64,000 nucleotides of DNA, taken from an uncultured Campylobacter sp. Lineage in GTDB: Bacteria; Campylobacterota; Campylobacteria; Campylobacterales; Campylobacteraceae. Below the pieces are notes generated by a model, which saw nothing but the letters and a program-made list of their open reading frames with translations, was not told where the DNA came from and did no database searches. The translations under genes and the position numbers were made by a program. Positions 42,930 to 52,227 of the stretch are shown here, piece after piece; the first letter of the stretch is position 1, and each line of letters starts with the position of its first letter. The stretch covers positions 1 through 64,000 of the forward strand of contig NZ_CAKZTI010000025.1 in the NCBI RefSeq assembly GCF_937921625.1, given 5' to 3'.

Positions 42930-44046
42930 GCACTGGAGCGAAAACAACGAAAAGGCGGGCGCGGCGCTTTTAAATTTAGCCCGCTTCATCACGCTTCACA
43001 CGCCTGATTTTTGCATGCGAGGCACCGCGCTTTTTATCTCGGCGATCTATTTTGCGCTGCTTAAAAATGAGCGACGCGCGATCGGGGAGTTTTTGCGGCG
43101 CGCGCTTGATCGTGAGCCCAAGATTCGCGAAATTTACGCGAATTTTTATAAATTTTCCCTCAGTCTGTGCGAAAAAATCGCGGTTTGGAACGGCAAGATC
43201 GCGCTGGATCAAATTCGCGTGCAAAGCGGCATGAAGGAGCTTTTAAGCGACGGAACGGGCAAAATTTTAATCACTTCGCACTTCGGCAACACCGAGATCG
43301 CGCGCGCCCTTTCGGCAAGCACGGCGGGGATAAAAATTAACGTGCTGATCTTTCGCAAACACAGCGAAAATTTTATGAAATTTATCGAAAAGATGGGCGG
43401 CGGCGTGAAAATTCTTTACGTCGGCGAGCTAGGCATCGGCGAGATGCTGCAAATCAAAGAACTGCTGCAAAACGGCGAGCACATCGCGATAATGGGCGAT
43501 CGCATGCCGGTGGGCTCGGATAAATTTCAAAGCGAGGATTTTTTAGGACGCAGCGCGAACTTCCCGATCGGCGGGTATCTGCTCGCCAAAATTTTGGACG
43601 CGCCGCTATTTAGCCTATGGTGCTACGAGGGGCGCAGCGGCCACGAGCTGCGGCTACAACCGCTGCCTGCGCCGCTAAAAAGCCGCGATAAGGCGCGATC
43701 TGTAGCGGCGCCGCTTAAAAGCTACGTGCGGCAGCTAGAGCTTTATGCCAAAGAATTTCCTTCTCAATGGTATAATTTCTTTGATTTTTGGGCGCAAGGA
43801 AAAGACGTGAGCGAGACGATGCGCGACGGCGCGCAAAATTTCGGCGAGACGAGCACGGATACTGCGTCAAATTTAAATGGCGCAGCGGATTTAAACGACA
43901 CGGCAAGTTCGAATGCCGCATCAAATTTAAAAAATGCGGCGGACTCGGATACTGCGCTAAATTTAGATAATTCAAATTTAGCCGCCGCAAAATCCGCCTC
44001 GCAAGACGAAAAATTTCATAGCGGAGAGAGGAATGAAAGAGTATAA
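42922..44046 (+). CDS. LpxL/HtrB-like acyltransferase of the aryl polyene cluster
   Basis: 374-residue inner-membrane acyltransferase of the lauroyl/myristoyl transferase type, with the H-x4-E catalytic pair H120-E125 in ITSHFGNTEIA and the MGDRMPVGSD segment (about residue 190). It would acylate the polyene-carrying lipid. The tail after about residue 300 is Asn/Ala/Asp/Ser-rich with NL steps coded by AAATTTA words. ATG 42922 (AAAGGA eight bases upstream) is preferred over the frame's earlier codon at 42898. Confidence 0.82.
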   Translation: MAKHWSENNEKAGAALLNLARFITLHTPDFCMRGTALFISAIYFALLKNERRAIGEFLRRALDREPKIREIYANFYKFSLSLCEKIAVWNGKIALDQIRVQSGMKELLSDGTGKILITSHFGNTEIARALSASTAGIKINVLIFRKHSENFMKFIEKMGGGVKILYVGELGIGEMLQIKELLQNGEHIAIMGDRMPVGSDKFQSEDFLGRSANFPIGGYLLAKILDAPLFSLWCYEGRSGHELRLQPLPAPLKSRDKARSVAAPLKSYVRQLELYAKEFPSQWYNFFDFWAQGKDVSETMRDGAQNFGETSTDTASNLNGAADLNDTASSNAASNLKNAADSDTALNLDNSNLAAAKSASQDEKFHSGERNERV

Positions 44047-44542
44047 ATTTCGCGCCAGATTTTACGACGCTGATCCGATGGGCGTGATGTGGCACGGCAA
44101 CTACGTAAAGCTCTGCGAGGACGCTAGATGCGAGTTTTGGCGCGACGCAGGCTACACATATATGCAGATGAGAGATGATGGATTTATATATCCCATTATC
44201 AAAATGGAATTTAAATTTATCGCGCCGATACTTTTTGACGACGAGGTTGCGGTAAGCATCGAGCTGCTTGAGTGCGACACGATCATAAAATTCTCCTACC
44301 GCATCAAAAGCCCATCGGGCGCGCTATTGGCCAAAGCTACCACGTCGCAAGCCGCAGTGGAGCTTGATTCCAAAAGGACGCTGTATGAGATACCGCCGCA
44401 GTTAAGGGCGTGCGCGGATAAAATTTTAGCGGGGAAAAATTCTGCCGGTAAAATTTCAGCGGCAAGCAAAGCCGCGCCCGAGCAAGACAGCTCTCAAAAC
44501 GTCGCGGCGAATGAAATTTTGCCTAGCGATAACGAGCAGTGA
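44033..44542 (+). CDS. YbgC-like thioesterase of the aryl polyene cluster
   Basis: Hotdog acyl-thioesterase with the 4HBT signature FYDADPMGVMWHGNYVKLCE (residues 10-29; D14 in the catalytic place), 169 residues. It may release or edit carrier-bound acyl chains. The last 35 residues are an Ala/Ser/Asn-rich tail outside the family fold. Overlaps the acyltransferase by 14 bases. Confidence 0.86.
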   Translation: MKEYKFRARFYDADPMGVMWHGNYVKLCEDARCEFWRDAGYTYMQMRDDGFIYPIIKMEFKFIAPILFDDEVAVSIELLECDTIIKFSYRIKSPSGALLAKATTSQAAVELDSKRTLYEIPPQLRACADKILAGKNSAGKISAASKAAPEQDSSQNVAANEILPSDNEQ

Positions 44543-44575
44543 AATTTTAGCGAGCATAAAATTTAAAGGACTACG

Positions 44576-45103
44576 ATGAAAATTTTAGCTTTATTTTTAG
44601 CGATTTTGGGACTTGCGAGCGCGCTTGAAGTGAGCGATCTGGCGCTTAAGACCGACAATATCGGCGGCAAATTTAGCGAAACGCTCAGCATCGAGGGCTT
44701 TGCCGAGCCCGTGCGAAGCAGCGGCGAGTTTAGGATCAAGGGTGGCGAGCTATTTTGGACGACGCTAGAGCCGGTGCGAAGCGAGCTGAAAATCGGCGCG
44801 GACGGCGTTTTTGAGCGCAGTGGCGAAGCGTGGGTCAAAAGCGCCGATTCGCTTTTTGATAAGGACACCTTTTTGGCGATCTCGCGCCTGGACGTAGCGC
44901 GGCTTAGCAAAAATTTCTCGATCGCGCTAAGCGGCAGCAAAGATGCATGGCGCGCCGAGTTAAGCCCCAAAGGGATGCTGCAAAATATCTTTAAAAATAT
45001 CGTGATCGAGGGCGGCGCCTACGTCAGAGTGCTGCGAATTAACAGCGCTAACGGCGACGTGAGCGAAAACGTATTTTCGGGCGTCGTGAGCTTAGATGAG
45101 TAA
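44576..45103 (+). CDS. LolA-like outer membrane lipoprotein carrier of the aryl polyene cluster
   Basis: 175 residues, signal peptide MKILALFLAILGLASALE, then a LolA-like half-barrel (SEFRIKGGELFWTTLEPVRSEL-type strands). In this context it would ferry the hydrophobic polyene lipid through the periplasm. AAAGGA upstream of ATG 44576. Overlaps the exporter gene by eight bases. Confidence 0.8.
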   Translation: MKILALFLAILGLASALEVSDLALKTDNIGGKFSETLSIEGFAEPVRSSGEFRIKGGELFWTTLEPVRSELKIGADGVFERSGEAWVKSADSLFDKDTFLAISRLDVARLSKNFSIALSGSKDAWRAELSPKGMLQNIFKNIVIEGGAYVRVLRINSANGDVSENVFSGVVSLDE

Positions 45104-47231
45104 GATCGCGATTTTAGCGGTATTCGGCGCGGTTTTCATCGCGCTTTGCGCCTTTATAGCGCTCAATTTAAACCGCGTAAATTCCGATTTTTACGAACTG
45201 AGCGGCATCGAAATTTCGGGCGAGCAGAAACAGAGCGTCGAGGATTTCAACCGCGAGATCGCACGGCAAATCATCATCGCAAGCGCAGAGAGAGCGAGCT
45301 TTGACGCGTTCATTGCAGATATGCAAAAAAGCGGGCTTTTTGAAAGCATAATTTATGAGGTAAAGGACGCGAGCATGTATCAGAGCGAGCTTGCGCGCTT
45401 TGCGCCCGCGATGCTCGATGATGCGAGCGTGGAGCTTTTAAAAAGCGATCCGCAGGCCTTTTTTGAGCGTAGCGCGCGTGAGCTTTATTCAAAATTTCGC
45501 CCGCTTAGCCTCTCGCAGGACTTTTTCTCGCTTAGCCTTCACTCGCGCCTCAGCTCTCGCGGCGCTATCAGACTCGATCCTGCACAAAACCGCTTTATTA
45601 CGATCATTGACGGCGCGCCGTACTACTTCGCTATGGCTAAATTGGCTCCGAAAGCAAATGACGACGCGCTTAGCGCGCTTGTGCGCGAGGCGCAAAAAAG
45701 CGAAATTTTAATTTCTGGCACTGCCCTTTTTAGCGCATTGGGTAAGAGCGCTGGCGTGCGCGAAAGCTCCGTGGCGGGCGCCGTATCGCTTAGCCTGTGC
45801 GCGGCGCTACTGCTGGCGGCATTTTCGCGCGCACGGATCTTCTGCCTGCTGCTGCCCGCACTTTTCGGGCTTGCCTGCGGCGTAGCGGCTACGATGGCGA
45901 TCCGCGGCTCGATCCACATCCTAAGCGCCGTGGTTTCGACGAGCCTAATCGGGCTGATGCTGGATTACGCGGTGCACTGGCTCGGCGCAAACATCTCGCG
46001 CCGCATCGAAGCTCGCTCGATAAAAAGTATGCGAAACATCCTGCTTCTAGGGTTTTTCATCACTGCGGGAGGCTACTTCGTATTTTTATTCAGCCCGTTT
46101 TTTCTGCTCAAAGAGATCGCGATCTTTGCCATAGCCGCGCTTGCGGGGGCATTTTGCTTTAGCTACTTCGCCCTGCCGCTGCTTCTTGAAGGAGCGGAAT
46201 TTTGCCCCGCCCCGCTCTTTGCAAAAGCTCTTGAACTCTACGCGAAGGCTCTTTGCAAGGTAAACCTAAGCCTAAAAGCGCTCGCCATCGTTTGCGCGGC
46301 GCTGCTTGCGTTTTTGTATTTTAAGATGGAGCTTAAGGACGATGTCAGCGAATACGCGAGCCTGGATAAAAACCTGATCGCGATGAGCGCCAAGCTCGCA
46401 AGCATCGGAGGCTCCAGCTTCGATCTGATCGTGGGCAACGATGCAAGCGCGGTAGCCAAAGAGGTTGTAGCGCGCGGTCTTGCGGACTCATACACCGGCG
46501 CGCCGATTTTGGATCCGGCTACGCAGAGCTTTATCAAGCAGTCCTTTGCAAACTACGATAGAAGTGCGTTTTTACATCTCGGGCTTAGCCGTGAGCTCGT
46601 GGACGCAAACTTTGCTAAGATCGCAGATGCGCCCATTTTAAGCTACGAGCAGGCTAGAAGCTCCGTCCTTTTTGCCGCGATGCCGAGTATCGATCCGCAT
46701 ATCGCTTTTTTGCGCGGCGTGCGCGATAAAGCGGCCGTTAGCGAGCTTGCCGCGCAGATGGGCGCACTGCATCTAAACATGCGAAGCGCCATAAGCGAGG
46801 CATTTTCGCAGATCAAAATCAACGCTCTGTATTTAAAATGCGCCGCGTATGCCCTAGCTCTCGCGCTGCTGTGGGCGTTTTTCGGCGCGCGGACGGCGTG
46901 GCTGATCGTCATCTGCGTTTTTGCGACAAATTTGGCCGTGCTCGCCCTGCTTAGCGCATTCGGCGTGAGCGTGAATATATTTGTCATCTTTGCGCTGATC
47001 CTCTCGGGCGCCGTGGGGATAGATTATATGATCTTTGCAAACAACGATAAGATGGCGCTTAGCGATAAAATTTTCGGCATCACGCTCGCGTCTTTAACCA
47101 GCATAATCTCTTTTTTTACGCTCGCTTTCAGCTCCACCAAGGCCGTGGCGCTGTTTGGGCTTTGCGTCAGCCTAAATATCGCGCTAGCAGCGATCTTGGC
47201 GCAAGTTTTGGCGGCAAGCAAGAAAAGCTAA
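45096..47231 (+). CDS. MMPL/RND-family exporter of the aryl polyene cluster
   Basis: 711-residue inner-membrane transporter with the MMPL layout: one helix, a periplasmic domain (about 25-205), a block of helices with SLIGLMLDYAVHWLG, a second periplasmic domain (about 390-550), and a second block with the charged motif VGIDYMIFANND. Such proteins extract lipids towards the outer membrane. Last gene of the cluster; no clear terminator follows. Confidence 0.86.
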   Translation: MSKIAILAVFGAVFIALCAFIALNLNRVNSDFYELSGIEISGEQKQSVEDFNREIARQIIIASAERASFDAFIADMQKSGLFESIIYEVKDASMYQSELARFAPAMLDDASVELLKSDPQAFFERSARELYSKFRPLSLSQDFFSLSLHSRLSSRGAIRLDPAQNRFITIIDGAPYYFAMAKLAPKANDDALSALVREAQKSEILISGTALFSALGKSAGVRESSVAGAVSLSLCAALLLAAFSRARIFCLLLPALFGLACGVAATMAIRGSIHILSAVVSTSLIGLMLDYAVHWLGANISRRIEARSIKSMRNILLLGFFITAGGYFVFLFSPFFLLKEIAIFAIAALAGAFCFSYFALPLLLEGAEFCPAPLFAKALELYAKALCKVNLSLKALAIVCAALLAFLYFKMELKDDVSEYASLDKNLIAMSAKLASIGGSSFDLIVGNDASAVAKEVVARGLADSYTGAPILDPATQSFIKQSFANYDRSAFLHLGLSRELVDANFAKIADAPILSYEQARSSVLFAAMPSIDPHIAFLRGVRDKAAVSELAAQMGALHLNMRSAISEAFSQIKINALYLKCAAYALALALLWAFFGARTAWLIVICVFATNLAVLALLSAFGVSVNIFVIFALILSGAVGIDYMIFANNDKMALSDKIFGITLASLTSIISFFTLAFSSTKAVALFGLCVSLNIALAAILAQVLAASKKS

Positions 47232-47616
47232 TCAAGCGGGAGCCAAAGAGCCGAAAGCACCGAATAGACGCCCTTTGCCCCGCTTACAGATAAAATTTTA
47301 TAAAAGAGCGCGCCGTAAATTTACGTAGCCGCGGCGAATGAAAATTTAGCCTAGCGCGCCACGAGGTAAAATTTAGTCTGCATGTGCAAGATAAAATTTA
47401 ACCGATTAGAGCGCGAGATAAAATTTGAGATGAAATTTCGACCAAGCAAGCTGCGAACCGGAATTTAAAAAACAAGGTTGCGGGATAAATTTTAAAAGTT
47501 GATCTTTGGCGCAGCGTCTCGAAGCATGCTATTAAATTTAAACCTATGCAGTGCATTTTTAAATTTAAACCCTTGCGGCGCGTTATTAAATTTAAATTTG
47601 CGCGCCGCAGATCGCC
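47232..47616. repeat. intergenic region with a 27-bp-period array
   Basis: 385 gene-free bases between convergent genes. Units (A/T)TTAAATTTA begin at 47531, 47558 and 47585, exactly 27 bases apart; the intervening bases are GC-richer and differ. More AAATTT words precede them at looser spacing. Confidence 0.75.
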
Positions 47617-48528
47617 CTACTCGCCGCTTTTGCCCGCTTTTATCATCTTTATAAATTCCTTTGCGAGCTTGGATGGTTTTTTATACACGACCGAAAACGA
47701 CACGTCCAAAAGCGGCTCATCTGCGACGTCAAAGAGCGTGATGTAGTCCTTCTGCGTCTCAAAAATGTACCGCGCAAAACTGAAACTCACGCAAAGCCCC
47801 GCCGCAACCATCGCGTTAGCCACGTACAGATAGGAGGTGTCGCAGAAAATTTGAGGCGTAAAGCCGGCGTTTTCAAAGATCTTTTTGAAGTTCGATTCGC
47901 TTTTTAAAATTTTACTGCTAATTGCAAATTTATCGGATTTGAACTCGCTAAGCGCGATCTTGGGGTATCTCTCGGTAGAATTTATACTCGCTCGCGAAAC
48001 AGCGGGATGAGAGGAGCAGACGCTTAGAAGCAGCCTGCGCTTTTTTATAAACTCGCACTCAAGCCCCTCCGCAGAAAGCTCGCCGAAGTGCGCGACATAG
48101 ACGATATCAAGCTCGCCGCTTTTTAGCATCTCGATTAGCGCGGGCTCGGAGTGGACATGCACGATCCTGATATCAGCCTTCGAAAACCTACTGCAGAAGA
48201 CCGCGATGATCTTTTCGATAAATTTAAAGCTGGTCGAGGTCGCGCCGATTACGAGCTTACCCGTCTTGATAGACGAAAGCCCGCGGATTTCGTTATTTAG
48301 CTCCTTATTAAGCCTAAGCATATTTTTCGCTCTGGCGATGTAAATTTCGCCCGCATAGGTAAGCTCAAGCCCGTTTTTTCTATCAAAAATTTCGACACCT
48401 AGCTCCTTTTCTAAAAGCATGATGCTCTTTGAAAGTGATGGTTGCGCGATTCCAAGCTCGTTCGCCGCTTTTGTAAAGCTTTTAAGCTCCGAAATTTTTA
48501 CCGCAAATTCCATATGTCGCAAGCTCAT
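47617..48528 (-). CDS. LysR-family transcriptional regulator
   Basis: 303 residues: N-terminal winged helix (MSLRHMEFAVKISELKSFTKAANELGIAQPSLSKSI region) and a periplasmic-binding-like effector domain (about 90-295). ATG 48528 has AAGGGG six bases upstream. It is transcribed away from the flavocytochrome operon, the usual position of a LysR activator of a divergent target; the effector may be a substrate of that system. A perfect palindrome in the shared upstream region is a candidate operator. Confidence 0.88.
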   Translation of the reverse strand: MSLRHMEFAVKISELKSFTKAANELGIAQPSLSKSIMLLEKELGVEIFDRKNGLELTYAGEIYIARAKNMLRLNKELNNEIRGLSSIKTGKLVIGATSTSFKFIEKIIAVFCSRFSKADIRIVHVHSEPALIEMLKSGELDIVYVAHFGELSAEGLECEFIKKRRLLLSVCSSHPAVSRASINSTERYPKIALSEFKSDKFAISSKILKSESNFKKIFENAGFTPQIFCDTSYLYVANAMVAAGLCVSFSFARYIFETQKDYITLFDVADEPLLDVSFSVVYKKPSKLAKEFIKMIKAGKSGE

Positions 48529-48590
48529 TTTTTGCCCCTTCGGTTGAAATTTTATAGCCTCTAGCTATTAAATTATATACTAAATAACAT

Positions 48591-48619
48591 TTGACTTACA
48601 TAAAGATTTAATATAAAAT
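48591..48619 (+). promoter_or_regulatory. candidate promoter of the fcc-like operon
   Basis: TTGACT (48591-48596), 17 bases, TAAAAT (48614-48619). The ATG at 48668 lies about 49 bases downstream. Confidence 0.55.
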
Positions 48620-48626
48620 TACAATA

Positions 48627-48643
48627 TTAATCTTTAAGATTAA
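48627..48643. promoter_or_regulatory. palindromic candidate operator (LysR type)
   Basis: TTAATCTTTAAGATTAA is a perfect 17-base palindrome and fits the T-N11-A rule of LysR sites. It lies just downstream of the candidate -10; a related half site AAGATTTAA occurs at 48604-48612. Confidence 0.55.
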
Positions 48644-48667
48644 GGGATTTCAAAGTAAAGGAGCAAT

Positions 48668-50209
48668 ATGCAGAGACGCGACATACTGAAAATGGGTATG
48701 GTAGGAGCCGGTGCACTCGCACTCGGCGCGGTAAATGCGCAAGCAAGCGCAGTGGACGCAAAGGACGTTAAATTTGACGAGGAGTGGGATGTAATCATCA
48801 TCGGCAGCGGTTTTGCAGGGCTTGCGGCGGGCTTAAAAGCCGCGCAAAAAGGCAATAAAGTGCTAATCCTCGAAAAGATGGGCCGTATCGGCGGAAACTC
48901 CGTAATCAACGGCGGCGGTATGAGCGTGCCAATGAACCCAGTGCAGGAAAAAACGGGCATCAAAGACAGTAAAGAGCTATTTATGAACGACTGTCTAAAA
49001 GCAGGACTTGGCATCAATCACCCCAAGCTTTTAAGCACGCTAGCAGACCGCGGCCTAGACGCGTTTAAATTCCTCGTAGATAACGGCGTGCAATTTAAGA
49101 TGGATCACTGCGCGCACTTCGGCGGTCACAGCGTCGCGCGCTCGATGCTAACTACAAATGATAGCGGCTCGGGCTACATCCAGCCGATGCTTGAAAAATT
49201 TGAAGCACTAAAAGACAAAGGCTGCGAGCTTCGCCGCCGCGCCAAATTTGACGATTTCGTAATGGACGGTGATCGCGTAGCGGGCGTCGTGATCCGTGAG
49301 GAGTATAAATTTGATCCCAATCTTTACAGCGACGATCTTGAAAACACGAGCGGCACAAAAAAGACGCTCAAAGCCAAAAAAGGCGTAGTACTCGCAGCGG
49401 GCGGATTTTGCCGCGATAAAATTTTCCGCAAGCTTCAAGATCCGCGCATTCCAGATGATGTCGATAGCACGAACCACCCGGGAGCAACTGCGGGCGTGCT
49501 ACTAAAAGCCTTTGAGATCGGCGCGTATCCGGTGCAGGTCGATTGGATCCAGTTCGGTCCGTGGGCGAGCCCCGATGAGAAGGGTTTCGGCACCGCTCCG
49601 ATCTTAACTCAGCAAGGCACCTTTAAATACGGTATCGCCGTGGACGTTCGCACGGGCAAACGCTTTATGAACGAGCTTGCAGATCGCAAGACTCGCGCGG
49701 ACGCGGAGTTTAAAATTTTACGCGAGGATCCGAAAGCCTATCCGATAACCTTCGCCGACACCAAAATGGCGTTTAAAGACCTAAGCGAAGAGGTTATTTC
49801 CAAAGGCATGGCAAGCGGAAAGCTAGTGGGCGAATGTGCAAGCCTAGATGAGATCGCTAGCAAATACGGCGTGCCTGCGGATGCCTTAAAAGAGAGCGTC
49901 AAAAAATACAACGAAGGCGTTAAGGCTAAAAAAGACGAGTTTGGCAAGCAAGAAAGCGCACTTAGCGAGATCAACGAAGCGGGACCTTTCTACGTCATCC
50001 GCCTCTCGCCGAAACCTCACCACACTATGGGCGGCCTAAAAATCAACACCAAAGCCGAGGTCTTATCATCTAAGACGAATAAACCGATCCCCGGGCTTTG
50101 GGCTGCAGGCGAGATCACCGGCGGTACTCACGGAGCCAGCCGCTTAGGCACCGTTGCGATCACCGACTGCATAGTTTTCGGAATGATCGCAGGCGAGCAA
50201 ATCGCTTAG
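48668..50209 (+). CDS. fccA: periplasmic flavoprotein reductase subunit (FccA-like, fumarate reductase flavoprotein family)
   Basis: 513-residue FAD protein exported by Tat: RRDILK near the N-terminus, then a hydrophobic stretch ending in AQASA. FAD-binding DVIIIGSGFAGLAAG (starting about residue 40), the fumarate-reductase-type active-site segments HHTMGGLKI and GGTHGASRLG are present. Unlike Shewanella FccA it has no haem domain; haems are on separate subunits, as in the Wolinella fccABC (methacrylate reductase) and related systems. The reduced substrate is therefore an enoate such as fumarate, methacrylate, acrylate or urocanate, not further decidable. Confidence 0.85.
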   Translation: MQRRDILKMGMVGAGALALGAVNAQASAVDAKDVKFDEEWDVIIIGSGFAGLAAGLKAAQKGNKVLILEKMGRIGGNSVINGGGMSVPMNPVQEKTGIKDSKELFMNDCLKAGLGINHPKLLSTLADRGLDAFKFLVDNGVQFKMDHCAHFGGHSVARSMLTTNDSGSGYIQPMLEKFEALKDKGCELRRRAKFDDFVMDGDRVAGVVIREEYKFDPNLYSDDLENTSGTKKTLKAKKGVVLAAGGFCRDKIFRKLQDPRIPDDVDSTNHPGATAGVLLKAFEIGAYPVQVDWIQFGPWASPDEKGFGTAPILTQQGTFKYGIAVDVRTGKRFMNELADRKTRADAEFKILREDPKAYPITFADTKMAFKDLSEEVISKGMASGKLVGECASLDEIASKYGVPADALKESVKKYNEGVKAKKDEFGKQESALSEINEAGPFYVIRLSPKPHHTMGGLKINTKAEVLSSKTNKPIPGLWAAGEITGGTHGASRLGTVAITDCIVFGMIAGEQIA

Positions 50210-50288
50210 CTAGGTCTGAGCGTAAGCTCTTTAAAGCCTTGCCAGTAGCGAAAGCGGGTCGGCAAGGCAGTTTTCTAAAAGGTTGTAA

Positions 50289-50720
50289 ATGAAAAATTTC
50301 AGTTTTACGGCGCTGTTTCTGTGCTGTATCATCGCGACTTTGTTCGGCGCGCCGAGTGCTAACGACGCCAACGCCACGGACATAGTCGTTTCAGATGAGC
50401 TTCGGGCAAAATACAAAATCAAACCTCATCACGAGCATTTGTCATTTGACTGCGTCGATTGCCACATAAATCAAGGAAGCGATCCGTCTAAATTTAAAAG
50501 CATCGGCGATAAAGGCTGTATCAGCTGCCACGGCGACAAAAAGCAGCTCGCTTTGAGGCTTAAATTTATGGATACGCTTAAGGCTAATCCGCATAACTCC
50601 GTCCACGACGGTCCTACGCTATACTGCGACGAATGCCACAACGAGCACAAGGCATCTACGAATATGTGTACCGAATGTCACGAGCACGAAGTGCCGCAAT
50701 GGATGGGGGTGACACCATGA
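50289..50720 (+). CDS. fccB: periplasmic tetrahaem cytochrome c (FccB-like)
   Basis: 143 residues with a signal peptide (MKNFSFTALFLCCIIATLFGA) and four CxxCH haem sites: CVDCH, CISCH, CDECH and CTECH, plus extra histidines (PHHEH, NPHNSVH) for axial ligation. It would pass electrons from the membrane quinol dehydrogenase to the flavoprotein. A 79-base gap separates it from fccA; the ATGA overlap joins it to the next gene. Confidence 0.85.
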   Translation: MKNFSFTALFLCCIIATLFGAPSANDANATDIVVSDELRAKYKIKPHHEHLSFDCVDCHINQGSDPSKFKSIGDKGCISCHGDKKQLALRLKFMDTLKANPHNSVHDGPTLYCDECHNEHKASTNMCTECHEHEVPQWMGVTP

Positions 50721-51388
50721 GAATTTCTAAAAAATTACTAGCGCTTATTATCTTAATAAGCGGCATTATAGGGTTTTTCGTCGTCGTGCCGGTGCATTAC
50801 GCGCTTGAGAAAACGAGCACCGATAAATTCTGCGACGTCTGCCACGAGATGGATCCGATGGTGATCGCTTATCAAGACGACGTCCACTCGGGTAAGGGCA
50901 AAACGGGCGTCAAAGCTAAATGCGTCGACTGCCACTTGCCGCACGACAATATCGTAAAATACGTCTATCAAAAGGCCAAAAACGGCGTGTTGGAGGGCTA
51001 CTCGCACTTCTTTGACGAGCCTGAAAAATACGACTGGAATAAAAGGCGCGAAAACCGCGAGCACTATGTGTTTGACAACGGCTGCACAAGCTGCCACGCC
51101 ACCGTGATCGACAGCAAGATCACCTCCGAGCAGGCGCAGCGCATGCACGCGCACTATAAAAAGCTCTTGGGAACAGATAAGGAGCTTAAATGCGCGAGCT
51201 GCCACGTAAGCGCAGGGCATGGCATCGGGCTTCGCAACTACCTAGAGTACTGGCGACCGACGTATAAAATTTACGAAAAGAAGATGATGCAGGAGAAGAT
51301 CAAGGCGAAGAAGGAATTTTTCGGCGACGAGTATAAACCGAGCGCCGAAGAACAGGCCTTTATGGACGCTTCTAGCGCGAAGAAATAA
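50717..51388 (+). CDS. fccC: NapC/NrfH-type membrane quinol dehydrogenase (FccC-like)
   Basis: 223-residue tetrahaem cytochrome anchored by one N-terminal helix (LLALIILISGIIGFFVVVP). Haem sites CDVCH, CVDCH, CTSCH and CASCH. It oxidises menaquinol and reduces the soluble tetrahaem subunit. ATG 50717 overlaps the preceding stop as ATGA; the frame continues 28 codons upstream inside the previous gene but that part is not protein-like. The C-terminal tail (about 180-223) is Lys/Glu-rich. Confidence 0.87.
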   Translation: MRISKKLLALIILISGIIGFFVVVPVHYALEKTSTDKFCDVCHEMDPMVIAYQDDVHSGKGKTGVKAKCVDCHLPHDNIVKYVYQKAKNGVLEGYSHFFDEPEKYDWNKRRENREHYVFDNGCTSCHATVIDSKITSEQAQRMHAHYKKLLGTDKELKCASCHVSAGHGIGLRNYLEYWRPTYKIYEKKMMQEKIKAKKEFFGDEYKPSAEEQAFMDASSAKK

Positions 51389-51764
51389 CGCCGCTTGAAA
51401 TCCTAGAATTTCTAAATTTCAAAATTCCGCCGAGGTTTAGCTGAGACCTTGACGGGATTTTTGAAATTTTGACGAAGTTTTTATTAAATTTATCGGCTTT
51501 TAGATTTAAAATTTCCTCGAATTCTCGATTTAAAATTTCATCTATCAGACTATATTTAAACCAACCGCCCGCAACTTAAGTTTATGCGCTTCTTACTCGC
51601 CAGCTCGTAAACGAAAAGTATCGACAAAAAACCCTTACAATTGCATCTATATGAGCCTTACTATAGTGCTAATTTAAAATTTCATACTCACGATACATTC
51701 TGAGAGCATAAGGCTAGCATAAATTATCGAGGGTATAATCTAATTAAAATTTTAGGAGGAAGCG
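51389..51764. other. intergenic region
   Basis: 376 bases, AT-rich, with AAATTTC/GAAATTT words near 51400-51540 and no gene. The right end has the promoter and ribosome site of the next small gene. Confidence 0.6.
51734..51739 (+). promoter_or_regulatory. -10 box of the AT-rich orphan locus
   Basis: TATAAT in GGGTATAATC, 31 bases before the ATG at 51765; a strong ribosome site TAGGAGGAAG follows. Confidence 0.55.
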
Positions 51765-52226
51765 ATGGCGTTTGAAAACGCAATCATAACCAAAGAGGAT
51801 GATGAGAAGTATGGATTGAGTGCTCTATATGGTAAGTATAATTATGGAGGAAAGTTGCCAAATCTAAATTTTACAATAGATAGGCAATTAGATTGCTGGC
51901 TTTTAAAAATTTATAGTTTTCCAGACCCAAATTATGACAGAGCTGTTTTATCAAAGTCTTTATGGATTTTGCATTATAATAATAGAAATATAGAAATTAC
52001 GCTGGACTATAATTTTGATATTGATAGCACAATAAGTCCAAAGAAATTTCATCGTATTTGGAAAGTTTTAGGGTTAAAGCCTAGTTTAAATTCCAAAGCA
52101 CAAATGCAAAATATTTTTCACTTATTGCAGAAAAGCTTAGAAGCTTATGGCGATTATGATGCGTGGCAATCGGATCCAAACTATACAATGGAACTACAAG
52201 ACTTAACCAATAAAAAGGAGGAATAA
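51765..52226 (+). CDS. hypothetical protein, AT-rich orphan
   Basis: 153-residue soluble protein, no signal, no recognised family. It is rich in Asn, Asp, Leu and aromatic residues; codon use is clearly AT-biased compared with the neighbouring core genes, pointing to transfer. Ribosome site GGAGGA is excellent. It is followed one base after its stop by a 41-codon frame with an equally strong site. The small size and pairing would fit an immunity or accessory protein, but this is a guess. Confidence 0.7.
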   Translation: MAFENAIITKEDDEKYGLSALYGKYNYGGKLPNLNFTIDRQLDCWLLKIYSFPDPNYDRAVLSKSLWILHYNNRNIEITLDYNFDIDSTISPKKFHRIWKVLGLKPSLNSKAQMQNIFHLLQKSLEAYGDYDAWQSDPNYTMELQDLTNKKEE

Positions 52227-52227
52227 A

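Noticed and set aside
47235..47285. AAGCGGG ... CCCGCTT pair after the APE exporter as a terminator
   Set aside because: The arms are only seven bases with a loop of about 35 bases and no T run follows.
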